Source: Blastococcus sp. TF02A-30
GTDB lineage: Bacteria > Actinomycetota > Actinomycetes > Mycobacteriales > Geodermatophilaceae
Reading direction: 5' to 3'
Assembly (NCBI RefSeq): GCF_003319185.1
Contig: NZ_QOHJ01000002.1
Location: 372,001-436,000, forward strand
DNA length: 64,000 nucleotides
Part shown: one piece after another, positions 15,969 to 23,992 of the stretch
Layout: each line of letters begins with the position of its first letter
Position numbering within the stretch: the first letter of the stretch is position 1
The notes under the pieces: generated by a model
What the model saw: the letters and a program-made list of their open reading frames with translations, nothing else
What the model was told of the DNA's origin: nothing
The model's database searches: none
Translations under genes and position numbers: made by a program

Positions 15969-17654
15969 ATGTCTGGAGGTGAAGGCCTCAGGCGTGCTGC
16001 GGACGGGGGCGACGTGAGGGCCCACGATGGCCGGGTCGAGGCGGTGGTCTCATGGCCGGTGGCCGCTCTCCTGGCGGCGGGCGGCGGGGTGTGCCTGTGG
16101 CTGGCCTTCCCGCCGTACGGACTGTGGCCGCTCGCTGTGGGTGGCCCCTTCGCCCTCGCTCTGGCGACGCGCGGCCGTAGTGCACGGTGGGGCGCCGCGC
16201 TGGGGATGCTGCTCGGCTCTAGCTTCTTGTTCCCGTTGCTGAACTGGACCGGCGTCTTCGTCGGCGATCTTCCCTGGCTGGCGCTATCAACTTTCCAAGC
16301 CGTTTTCTACGCCGCCTTGGGGGGCGTATCGGCCCTGGTCGGTCGGCTTCCGGCGGCTCCGGTCTGGATGGCGGCGTTGTGGGTGGGGCAGGAGGCATCC
16401 CGTTCCCGCATCCCGTTCGGGGGTTTTCCGTGGGGACGACTCGGGTTCAGTCAGGCCGACGGGCCGATGGGTTCTTTCGCCGCATACGGCGGCGTGTCGC
16501 TGGTGACCTTCGCCGTGGCGCTCACCGGCACGCTGCTCGCTTGCGCCATCTGGCGCTCCTTGCTCTGGCGACGTGAACGCCGAGCCGGCCAGCCTCGCGC
16601 CGTCGCGTTGCTCGTCGCCGCCGCGTTACTCGTCCCGGTGGTCGGGGCGCTTGCCTGGCTACCGCTGCCCGGGTCCAGCCTGACGGCCGGCGGGCCGACG
16701 GCCACGGTCGCTGTTGTCCAGGGCGACGTGCCCCGGGCCGGTCTGGACTTCAACGCCCAACGTCGCGCAGTCCTCGACAACCACGTCGAGCAGACGCTGG
16801 AGTTGGCGGAAGCGGTAGCTGCCGGCACGGCTTCGCGGCCGGACCTCGTGATCTGGCCGGAGAACTCCTCCGACATCGATCCCTACAAGAACCCGGACGC
16901 GGCAGCCGCCATCGACCGAGCGGCGCGTGCAGTAGGCGTGCCGATCCTGATCGGTGCCGTCCTGGACGGGCCCGGGGAGAAGCTGACGAACGTCGGTGTG
17001 GTCTGGGATCCGGTGGAGGGTCCTGGCGAGCGCTACGCAAAGCGGCATCCCGTGCCGTTCGGCGAGTACATGCCGGCCCGCTCGTTCTTCCGGCTGTTCA
17101 GCGATCAGGTCGATCGCCTGCGTCGGGACTTCGTAGCGGGGGACGAGCCCGGCGTTCTGGACGTCGGTGGAGTGCGGATCGGAGACCTCATCTGTTTCGA
17201 GGTGGCCTACGACGGACTGGTGTCCGACGTCGTGGACGGCGGCGCCTCGCTCCTGGTGGTGCAGACCAACAACGCGACATTCGGCTACACCGCCGAGAGC
17301 GAGCAGCAGTTGGCGATGAGCCGCCTGCGTGCCATCGAGCACGGCCGGACGGTCATCGTCGCCGCAACGAGCGGGATCTCCGCGGTCGTCGCACCCGACG
17401 GCACTGTCGTCGACCGGTCCGAACTCTTCACGCCCTATCTGTTCAGCGGCGCCATCGCCCTGCGGCAGAACACCACCCTGGCGAGCCGAATCGGCGCCGG
17501 CGCCGAGTGGGCTGCCACCGCCACGGGCTTGGCCGCGCTCTTCGCCGCCGTCGTGCTTCGCCGACGTGAGACACCTCGGTCGAACGAGCCTTCGAGCGCT
17601 GGCGACGTGACCGTGCCACGCGATGTCCACACCCACCAGCAAGGAGCCCGATGA
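15969..17654 (+). CDS. lnt: Apolipoprotein N-acyltransferase
   Basis: Membrane nitrilase-superfamily enzyme of about 561 residues that adds the third acyl chain to lipoproteins. Six N-terminal helices precede the carbon-nitrogen hydrolase domain. The catalytic triad can be placed: Glu298 in IWPENS, Lys358 in YAKRHPVPFGEY, Cys409 in GDLICFEVAYD. A last hydrophobic helix and a His/Gln tail close the protein. An in-frame GTG at codon 16 is an alternative start. The GTGA-like overlap with ccsB couples them. Together with lspA, the element carries two of the three lipoprotein-maturation enzymes. Confidence 0.95.
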   Translation: MSGGEGLRRAADGGDVRAHDGRVEAVVSWPVAALLAAGGGVCLWLAFPPYGLWPLAVGGPFALALATRGRSARWGAALGMLLGSSFLFPLLNWTGVFVGDLPWLALSTFQAVFYAALGGVSALVGRLPAAPVWMAALWVGQEASRSRIPFGGFPWGRLGFSQADGPMGSFAAYGGVSLVTFAVALTGTLLACAIWRSLLWRRERRAGQPRAVALLVAAALLVPVVGALAWLPLPGSSLTAGGPTATVAVVQGDVPRAGLDFNAQRRAVLDNHVEQTLELAEAVAAGTASRPDLVIWPENSSDIDPYKNPDAAAAIDRAARAVGVPILIGAVLDGPGEKLTNVGVVWDPVEGPGERYAKRHPVPFGEYMPARSFFRLFSDQVDRLRRDFVAGDEPGVLDVGGVRIGDLICFEVAYDGLVSDVVDGGASLLVVQTNNATFGYTAESEQQLAMSRLRAIEHGRTVIVAATSGISAVVAPDGTVVDRSELFTPYLFSGAIALRQNTTLASRIGAGAEWAATATGLAALFAAVVLRRRETPRSNEPSSAGDVTVPRDVHTHQQGAR

Positions 17655-18628
17655 CATCCGACCAGTTCTCTGCCCTGTCCGACTCCCTCTTCAGCGCCTC
17701 GATCATCATCTATGCCCTCGCGGCGTTCGCCTTCTGCGGCGAGCTCGCGTTCGGAAGGCGCGCCTCCCGGCCGAGTCAGGAGCTAGCCACCGTCGGCGTG
17801 GGCGCTTCCCTATCCTCCCCGGAGGACGGAGCCCAGCCGCTGGCGGCGACGTTCGGCGCGGCCGGTCGCCGCTGGGGGCTCCTAGGCGTCGGGCTCACGG
17901 GTGCCGGCGCCCTCGCCAACGCCGGTGTGCTCGTCGCCCGCAGCGCGGCGACCGGGCGGGTGCCGTGGGGCAACATGTACGAGTTCGCAACTGCCTCGGT
18001 ACTCGCCGGCGTGGTCGCCTACCTCGTGTTCGCACTTCGGGTGCCGGCGGTGCGACGCATCGGAGCCTTTGTGCTCGGGCCCGTGGTACTCGGGTTGGTT
18101 CTCATCGGGCTCTACCTCTATGCGGAATCCGGTCCGCTGATTGCCGCCCTGCGTTCGGACTGGCTGGCCGTGCACGTCTCCGCCGCCATCATCTCGTTCG
18201 GCATCTTCATCGTGAGCGCCGTCGCCAGCGTGCTGTACCTGGTCGCGGTCCACCGCGAGAAGACGCTGGGGGACGGCGGCCGCAGGAGCGGGGGGATCGC
18301 CGACAAGCTCCCCAACGTGGCCGTGCTCGACCGGGTGGCGCACCGCACCGCGGTCTTCGGTTTCCCCGTCTGGACGTTCGCGGTCATCGCCGGCGCGATC
18401 TGGGCAGAGAGCGCCTGGGGGCGGTTCTGGGGATGGGACCCGAAGGAGACCTGGGCCTTCATCTCCTGGGCTCTGTATGCGACCTACCTGCACGCCCGAA
18501 CCACCGCCGGGTGGCGAGGCCGCCCGGCTGCGTGGGTGAACCTCATTGCATTCGCGAGCCTCGTCTTCAACCTGCTGTTCGTGAACCTGGTGTCGACCGG
18601 TCTGCACTCCTACGGCGGCGTCTCGTGA
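17651..18628 (+). CDS. ccsB: CcsB/ResC-type cytochrome c (heme) assembly protein
   Basis: Polytopic protein of 325 residues with about eight helices and the heme-handling WWD-like motif WGRFWGWDPKETWAFISW. Conserved His residues, as in VHVSAAIISFG, are the external heme ligands in relatives. System II cytochrome c maturation also needs ResB/CcsA-type partner protein, which is absent from this window, so it may work with a host ResB or have another role. CcdA and TlpA-like proteins encoded divergently supply reduced thiols. ATG overlaps the lnt stop. Confidence 0.93.
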   Translation: MTSDQFSALSDSLFSASIIIYALAAFAFCGELAFGRRASRPSQELATVGVGASLSSPEDGAQPLAATFGAAGRRWGLLGVGLTGAGALANAGVLVARSAATGRVPWGNMYEFATASVLAGVVAYLVFALRVPAVRRIGAFVLGPVVLGLVLIGLYLYAESGPLIAALRSDWLAVHVSAAIISFGIFIVSAVASVLYLVAVHREKTLGDGGRRSGGIADKLPNVAVLDRVAHRTAVFGFPVWTFAVIAGAIWAESAWGRFWGWDPKETWAFISWALYATYLHARTTAGWRGRPAAWVNLIAFASLVFNLLFVNLVSTGLHSYGGVS

Positions 18629-18708
18629 GCGCGACGGCCCCTGGGATGTCCTCGGTGCAGGTGTTGTTGACCAGCAGCTTCGTCGGCCGTCGTTATGCAA
18701 CCGTGACA

Positions 18709-18723
18709 ACTAAGGAACTTCGT
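18709..18723 (+). promoter_or_regulatory. Degenerate BlaI-like site before the ydaO leader
   Basis: ACTA, seven bases, TCGT: one mismatch from the ACTA-N7-TAGT core seen elsewhere in the window. It lies just upstream of the riboswitch, where the promoter is expected. Confidence 0.35.
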
Positions 18724-18744
18724 ACTACGGTTCCGGGCGGTCCT

Positions 18745-18940
18745 ACCGAGCTGTGCCTCTCGACCGGAGAGCCTCGGTCGGACCCCGCCTAACTGCCCGT
18801 GCCACACGGCCGGACGGACCGGGGACCCACCGTTCCCCTGGGGTGAATCCCGCGTGAGCGCGACTGCGAGCACGCGGGTAGGGCGCCTTCCCGCCCGAAC
18901 CCGTCAGCTAACCCGGTAGGCGGCGAGGAAGAACGGAGAT
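18745..18940 (+). promoter_or_regulatory. ydaO-type c-di-AMP riboswitch
   Basis: The leader matches the conserved core of the ydaO/yuaA riboswitch: GGGGACCCACCG, then GGGGTGAATCCCGCG, a hairpin, GGGTAGGG, CCCGCCCGAACCCGTCAG, and CTAACCCGGTAGGCGG just before the ribosome site. In actinobacteria this class controls wall hydrolases and resuscitation factors and turns expression off at high c-di-AMP. It sits directly ahead of an M23 peptidase, as expected. Exact ends are approximate. Confidence 0.9.
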
Positions 18941-18948
18941 CCGCCGCC

Positions 18949-20211
18949 TTGGCGACGCTGCACAACCGATCCGTCCGCACGTCCGTCGTCCGGTCCGTAG
19001 TCCGCTCCGATCGACTCCGTCGAGACAGTCGAACGGGTCTCCCCGGAGTCGGTTCCGCGATCATCCGCCACCGGCGCACGGGCCTTGTTGCCGCCACGGC
19101 AGCGCTCGTCATCGGACTGTCGGCCGTGACGGCACTTGCTGCCCCCGCCGAAGGGCAGTCGGAGGAGGCTGTCCTGAGTACTGAGGTCGAGAGGATCTCG
19201 GGGTTGGTGACCGCGGCTGAGAAGGATCTGGAGAGATCCACCGTGGAAGCGGAGGCTGCGGCCGACGCCTCCCGCGCTGCGCAGGCTGCGCTTGTGGATG
19301 CAGAGACGCAAGCCGCTGCCGCTGCCGCTGAGCTGGAGGCGACTCGCGCGGCGGTCGATGCCGCTCGGGGCGGCATTGCCGCTCTCGGCCGCGATGCCTT
19401 CATGGGTGCCGATTCGCTGGGCGATGCGGCCGTGCTGCTCGACGCGGCCGGACCTGACGAGGTGCTGGAGAGGGCCGCGATGCTCGACCTCCTGGGTGAG
19501 GACCGCGCCGAGCGGCTCGAGGAGTTCGAGGTGATCCAGGGGCGGCAGGAGCGCGCTGATCGGGCGGCCCAGGCTGCGGTGGCGGAGCGCGATGCGGCCG
19601 TGCGCGCCTCGGTCGAGGCGGAGGCTGCAGCCCAGGCGCAGCTCGCGGCATCTCAGCAGGCGTACGACGCTGCTGCTGGCCAGAAGCTCGCCCTCGACGC
19701 GCAGCTCCGCGACGCGGAGATCAAGCTGTTGGGGGCGCAGGGAGTGGCAGATCCGGTTGTCGCGCGGGACGAGCAGCAGCGAGGCGAACTTGCGATGGCG
19801 CGCGCCGGCACCGCCGCGCTCGTGGCCGGTCGGGTGACGTCCTGCTACGGAAGCCGGTCCGGCGCCAAGCACAACGGCGTGGACATCGCCGCTCCCATCG
19901 GTACGCCCATCTATGCACCGGATGACGGAGTGGTGCTGGACGCGGGGCCTGCGAGCGGGTTCGGCCTGGCCGTCTACATCCAGCACGGGGACGGCACCAT
20001 CACCGTGTACGGCCACATCAACGAGTACTTCGTGAACGCGGGTCAGGTGGTCACTGCCGGTCAGCAGATCGCCGAGGTGGGCAACCGGGGGCAGTCGACG
20101 GGACCCCACCTGCACATCGAGACCCATCGGAATGGGCTCTACCAGGACCGCGTCGATCCAACGCCGTGGCTGGGGGCCCGCGGCATCACGCTCGGTGGCG
20201 GCTGTGGCTGA
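18949..20211 (+). CDS. Coiled-coil M23 peptidase under c-di-AMP control
   Basis: Exported wall hydrolase of about 420 residues. A basic N-terminus and hydrophobic signal segment end near LAAPAEGQ. Residues 70-270 are Ala/Glu/Arg-rich coiled coil, and the C-terminal 120 residues form a LytM/M23 domain with zinc ligands in KHNGVDIAAP and TGPHLHIET. The layout resembles EnvC/NlpD-type or RipA-region regulators of septal lysis. The start is TTG, placed by the end of the riboswitch and a GGAG site. The next gene encodes a paralogue of the same layout. Confidence 0.9.
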   Translation: MATLHNRSVRTSVVRSVVRSDRLRRDSRTGLPGVGSAIIRHRRTGLVAATAALVIGLSAVTALAAPAEGQSEEAVLSTEVERISGLVTAAEKDLERSTVEAEAAADASRAAQAALVDAETQAAAAAAELEATRAAVDAARGGIAALGRDAFMGADSLGDAAVLLDAAGPDEVLERAAMLDLLGEDRAERLEEFEVIQGRQERADRAAQAAVAERDAAVRASVEAEAAAQAQLAASQQAYDAAAGQKLALDAQLRDAEIKLLGAQGVADPVVARDEQQRGELAMARAGTAALVAGRVTSCYGSRSGAKHNGVDIAAPIGTPIYAPDDGVVLDAGPASGFGLAVYIQHGDGTITVYGHINEYFVNAGQVVTAGQQIAEVGNRGQSTGPHLHIETHRNGLYQDRVDPTPWLGARGITLGGGCG

Positions 20212-20219
20212 TCGGTAAT

Positions 20220-20238
20220 CACGTCGAGAGACGACGTG
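20220..20238. terminator. Hairpin after the first coiled-coil M23 gene
   Basis: CACGTCG and CGACGTG enclose AGAGA, a perfect 7-bp stem 8 nt after the stop codon. No T-run follows, so it is a candidate only. Confidence 0.45.
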
Positions 20239-20289
20239 GCGCCGGGCGCACGGGTGGGCGCAAGACCCGGGGGGCCGACGCGGTATGGC

Positions 20290-20306
20290 GGGCACTCTGA
20301 GTGCCC
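20290..20306. repeat. Perfect inverted repeat between M23 genes
   Basis: GGGCACTC, one base, GAGTGCCC. It lies 56 bp upstream of a BlaI-like site in the intergenic region. It could be a second terminator or a protein-binding site. Confidence 0.4.
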
Positions 20307-20361
20307 AAGGCGTGACTCAGCGGTGGGAAGTGAGTGACATGGGTGCCGCGTGTTGCCATCG

Positions 20362-20378
20362 CTACTATCGCAGTTAGT
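20362..20378 (+). promoter_or_regulatory. BlaI-like palindrome before the second coiled-coil M23 gene
   Basis: CTACTA, seven bases, TAGT. It lies 54 bp before the preferred ATG of the M23 gene and shares half-sites with the lnt and ctaG sites. Confidence 0.55.
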
Positions 20379-20432
20379 GGGACTCTGCTCGGGCTCATCC
20401 ACACCGCCACCCTCTTCCCCAGGGAGCGAGCC

Positions 20433-21794
20433 ATGCCCCATCACCGTTCTCTCCGACGGGCCGGCCCGACAGTCGCTGGACGGCCAGGTCACCGCTGGCC
20501 GACAGAGAGTCATCCGGGCTGTCGCCGTCCGCTGCGGAGCACGCTGGTCGGTGTGCTCGCCAGCATTGCGCTCGTCGGCTTGGCGACGCCTGGTCTCACA
20601 GCGCCCGCGCCTCCCAACCCCACGGACGGCCAGATCGGTGCCGCGCAGACCGAGCAGGCGACTGCGGCGGCCGAGGTCGGCCGTATCGCCGGCCTGGTAG
20701 CGGTCGCCGAAGCCCAGCTCGAACGCGTCGGCATCGAGGCCGAGGCCGCAGGGACGGCCTACATGATCGCCGAGGAAGCGCTCCTGCAGGCCGAGGCGAT
20801 GGCTGAACAGCGAGCAGTCGAGCTCCAAGCAGCGGCGGCTGCCGTCGCCGTCGCGGAAGCCCGCATCGCCCGGTTCTCCCGCGACAGCTACATGAACGGG
20901 TCGACGATCTCCAGGACGGCCGCGCTGTTGAGCTCCGAGGGACCTGGCGAACTTATTCAGCGCGCCGCTCTGCTCGACTACGTCGCAGTCAACGAGGTGG
21001 ACGTTCTCGGCCAACTCCAGGTCGCCAAGGTGACTCAGACCAACGCCGACTCCTCCGCTCGCGCCGCCCGCGACGAGATGGCCGCCGCCGAGGAGACGGC
21101 CCAGGCCGCCAAAGCGCAGGCCGACGCGCAGCTGACCGCCCAGCAAGGTGCCTACGCCGAGGTGGCCGCACAGAGGGCGACGCACGAGGCGGACCTGAAG
21201 GCAGCCCAGATCAGGGTTCTCGAGCTGCAGGGGGCACGGAACGCCTATCAGCAGTGGACGGCCCAAAAGCAGGCCGAGGAGGCCGCCGCCGCTGCCGCAG
21301 CCGAGGAGTCGGCCCGGAAAGTCGCCGAGGCCGCGGCGGCGGCGCGGAGCAACAGGCCCAGCAATGCTGGGTCCGGCGGGTCTTCCGGTTACACCGCGCC
21401 ATTCTCCGGACGCGTCACCAGTTGCTTCGGCGCACGCTGGGGAACCTCGCACAACGGGCTAGACGTCGCCTCTCCCATCGGCACGCCGCTGTACGCCCCC
21501 ATCTCGGGAACCGTCCAGCGTGCTGGGCCGGCCACCGGCTTCGGGCTGGCTGTCTACCTGCTCGGCGACGACGGCGCCGTCTACGTCTACGGGCACATCA
21601 ACGACTACTTCGTGCGCACCGGGGATCGTGTGGTGGCCGGTGAGCAGATCGCGGAGGTCGGCAACAGAGGCAACTCGACCGGGCCGCACGTACATTTCGA
21701 GGTGCACCCGAACGGGGCCATGTACAGCGGAGCCTCGAACCCAGTTGCGTGGCTGAATGCTCGTGGGATCTCGGTCGGCGCCTGCGGGGGCTGA
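20433..21794 (+). CDS. Coiled-coil M23 peptidase (paralogue)
   Basis: Exported protein of about 453 residues with the same plan as the gene before it: basic signal segment, long Ala/Glu coiled coil (about residues 45-310), Ser/Gly linker, C-terminal M23 domain with SHNGLDVASP and TGPHVHFEV zinc motifs. The ATG after AGGGAGCG is preferred over an upstream in-frame start because the upstream part overlaps the palindromic operator. The two genes probably arose by duplication, but only the first has the riboswitch. Confidence 0.88.
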   Translation: MPHHRSLRRAGPTVAGRPGHRWPTESHPGCRRPLRSTLVGVLASIALVGLATPGLTAPAPPNPTDGQIGAAQTEQATAAAEVGRIAGLVAVAEAQLERVGIEAEAAGTAYMIAEEALLQAEAMAEQRAVELQAAAAAVAVAEARIARFSRDSYMNGSTISRTAALLSSEGPGELIQRAALLDYVAVNEVDVLGQLQVAKVTQTNADSSARAARDEMAAAEETAQAAKAQADAQLTAQQGAYAEVAAQRATHEADLKAAQIRVLELQGARNAYQQWTAQKQAEEAAAAAAAEESARKVAEAAAAARSNRPSNAGSGGSSGYTAPFSGRVTSCFGARWGTSHNGLDVASPIGTPLYAPISGTVQRAGPATGFGLAVYLLGDDGAVYVYGHINDYFVRTGDRVVAGEQIAEVGNRGNSTGPHVHFEVHPNGAMYSGASNPVAWLNARGISVGACGG

Positions 21795-21819
21795 CGTCCT
21801 CGCAGGCCGCTCCCGGCGA

Positions 21820-21835
21820 AGACAAGTCCTTGTCT
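21820..21835. terminator. Possible hairpin between convergent genes
   Basis: AGACAAG and CTTGTCT are separated by two bases between the converging M23 and ctaG genes. A second short stem, CCTGCG with CGCAGG, spans the M23 stop. Either may contribute to transcription ending. Confidence 0.25.
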
Positions 21836-21873
21836 CGAATCTGCTAGTCGGTCTGGAACGGCGCCGCCGCGCT

Positions 21874-22833
21874 TCACCTGTTCAGATACGCCAAGGCACG
21901 GAGGCGGGCGTTGTACTCCGCCAGCTCGGCGTCACCGGTGCGGTCGGCTGCCCGGTCGAGAGCCCTGCCGCGCCGCTCGTCGGAACTGGCCCAGGAAAAG
22001 AAGACGACCGCCAGCACCAGCACGGTGGGCAGTTCTCCGAAGGCCCAGACGATGCCGCCGGCCTCGCCCTGGTCCCGCAGCGGGTCGATGTCCCACCCGG
22101 CCGGGGGCTGGGCGAACGTGTCGACCACAGGCGAGCCGGCCATCATGATCGCCACGCCGAAGAACGCATGGAACGGCACGGGCAGGAAGAGCTCGAGCAT
22201 CCGGCCGGGGTGGCTCAGCGTTCGTGGCCAGGGGTCCTGCGCCACGATAGGCCCGAAGAAAAGGATCCCGGTGACGACGAAGTGCGCCAGCATCAGCTGG
22301 TGTGCCGCGGGGCTGCTCATCAAAGCGTCGAAGAGGGGCGTGAAGTAGACGCCGTAGAGGCTTGCGAGGAACAGTGGAATCGAGAACAGCGGGTGGGCGA
22401 GAAACCGGGCCAGGCGGCTGTGCAGCCCGTTGAGGAGCAGTGCCCGCGGGACGCCGGCCGCGCCCCGGCCCCGGGGCAGGGTCCGGAGCGCCAGGGTCAC
22501 CGGTGCGGCGATCAGGAGCAGTAGCGGCGTGATCAGCGAGAGGATCATGTGCTGGGTCATGTGGACGCTGAACAGCACCATGCTGTAGCCGTTCAGCCAG
22601 GTGCCGGTGACGGCGAACAGCGACGCAGTCCCGGCGAGCCAGGAGAGCGTCCGCCACCAGGGCCACGAGACGCCCGTTCGGCGCAACCGCATGACCGCTG
22701 CCAGGTACACCACCAGCGCGACGAGGCTCAGCACTGCCAGGGCCGACGAGGCCTCCAGGTGAGGCAGGAACATTCGCCCCCACGTCGGCGGCTCGTCCGG
22801 TACCCACATCCCTGAGTGCCGCCCGTGCTCCAC
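21874..22833 (-). CDS. ctaG: CtaG-like (caa3_CtaG) copper/oxidase assembly membrane protein
   Basis: Membrane protein of 319 residues with about seven helices, matching the Bacillus-type CtaG family needed for caa3 oxidase assembly. Typical His-bearing segments are SVHMTQHMILSLITPLLLL, AHFVVTGILFFGPI and PFHAFFGVAIM. The family is thought to deliver copper to CuB, but direct evidence is limited. Here there is no oxidase gene nearby, so a broader copper-handling role in the envelope is possible. Divergent from the STAS-domain gene with a BlaI-like site between them. Confidence 0.88.
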   Translation of the reverse strand: MEHGRHSGMWVPDEPPTWGRMFLPHLEASSALAVLSLVALVVYLAAVMRLRRTGVSWPWWRTLSWLAGTASLFAVTGTWLNGYSMVLFSVHMTQHMILSLITPLLLLIAAPVTLALRTLPRGRGAAGVPRALLLNGLHSRLARFLAHPLFSIPLFLASLYGVYFTPLFDALMSSPAAHQLMLAHFVVTGILFFGPIVAQDPWPRTLSHPGRMLELFLPVPFHAFFGVAIMMAGSPVVDTFAQPPAGWDIDPLRDQGEAGGIVWAFGELPTVLVLAVVFFSWASSDERRGRALDRAADRTGDAELAEYNARLRALAYLNR

Positions 22834-22917
22834 GGAACCTCCCTCGACGCTGATCCTCGATCTCCTAACGTGGATCGTAGACGGGCGAGAGTCGGCGTAA
22901 GGAAGTGTCGCCAGCTC

Positions 22918-22934
22918 CTACTAGTCTCGGTAGT
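22918..22934 (+). promoter_or_regulatory. BlaI-like palindrome between ctaG and the STAS-domain gene
   Basis: CTACTA, seven bases, TAGT, centred between divergent starts (85 bp from ctaG, 46 bp from the STAS gene). It is one of the best-matching copies. Confidence 0.6.
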
Positions 22935-22979
22935 GCCGGCCCAGAGACCTGGCCGGCCCCTCGAAGTCGAAGGAACGGG

Positions 22980-23804
22980 ATGACGACCGCCTCAGGAACA
23001 CGCGAGGTTCCGTTCGCTCGGGGGTCCGTGTGGCGGGCACTGACCGCCTTGACCCCGTACTGCCCGGTGTGCGACGTCTCCTACGTCTTTTCCGAAGGCC
23101 CAGGGACAGAGGCGGACGCGGTGATGGGCAAGGGGACTCGCTTCGTCTGCGCGCAGGGGCGGTTGGACGGCATGCCCCCACCGCAAGGCGCGGTGAGCGG
23201 GGAAGTCGTCGAATGGGTCGCGGAGGAACGCATCGGGACCCGACTGGAGTTGGCGTCGGAGAACTGGCAGACCCGCGTCGAACTCGCTGACGCCTCGCCC
23301 GGTGCCACGCACGTCACGGTGACCGTGACCCACGATCCCCAGGGCGGCAACCGGCTGCGGCAGGTCCTGCAGCGCAGGGCGATGCAGCGGATGGTGCAGC
23401 GGACCGTGGACTCGGAGCTGGCCAAGCTGCCGGATCACGTCAGCCGGATGTCCGAGCGCCGCAGTGAGGTCGTTCCCGTCGAGCAGGGAGTTGCTCCCGT
23501 CAAGCAGGCGCCCAGTTCTGTGGAACAGGAGCGGGGCGGTTGGGTGGTTCACCTTCGGGGCGAGGTGGACGCTTCCGCCGTCAACCGATTGGAGCTCCAG
23601 CGGCGTCTGGAGGAGTTGGCTGTTGTGGCCATCGATGTCCGCGGACTGACCTACATCGACGCCACTGCTTTTCCACACCTGCAGCGGTGGGCCAAGCGCA
23701 CCTCCCGTGCCGGCGGTCGCGCGGTCATCCGAGGTGACAGCCCTTACTTCGACCAGATGCTGGGCGTCATGGGACTCACGTCGATGTTCCGGAGGGAGCC
23801 CTGA
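22980..23804 (+). CDS. SRPBCC-like domain fused to a STAS domain
   Basis: Cytosolic protein of about 274 residues. The first 145 residues look like an SRPBCC/START-type ligand pocket (pattern of short strands, final long helix QRRAMQRMVQRTVDSELAKL) with two cysteines in YCPVCDV. After a Val/Gln/Pro linker, the last 85 residues form a STAS (anti-anti-sigma) domain: VVHLRGEVDASAVNRLELQ, then DVRGLTYIDATAFPHLQRW. The serine or threonine of the switch loop corresponds to D-A-T. Suggests a ligand-sensing partner-switch protein; its kinase partner is unknown, but an RsbW-like ATPase is encoded near 56 kb. ATG with a GGAACGGG site. Confidence 0.75.
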   Translation: MTTASGTREVPFARGSVWRALTALTPYCPVCDVSYVFSEGPGTEADAVMGKGTRFVCAQGRLDGMPPPQGAVSGEVVEWVAEERIGTRLELASENWQTRVELADASPGATHVTVTVTHDPQGGNRLRQVLQRRAMQRMVQRTVDSELAKLPDHVSRMSERRSEVVPVEQGVAPVKQAPSSVEQERGGWVVHLRGEVDASAVNRLELQRRLEELAVVAIDVRGLTYIDATAFPHLQRWAKRTSRAGGRAVIRGDSPYFDQMLGVMGLTSMFRREP

Positions 23805-23992
23805 CTTGGCAGCACGTCGATCCGACCGTCGCTGACGTCGCCGGTCACGGTGAACGGTTCGACTCGCGGTGAACAGCGTTGTTGTGGCTCTGTCGTCCAT
23901 CGTCCAATTGGTTCGTAGGCAGTCGCGACGGACGCATCTAGTAGGACGGGTTCGGCGTAGGGCCGGATCCGACTCAGATAGGAAGGCCTCCT

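Noticed and set aside
23936-23945. BlaI-like site before ycnI (CTAGTAG)
   Set aside because: Only one half-site is present; the partner position reads CCGT on the other strand, so it was not counted.
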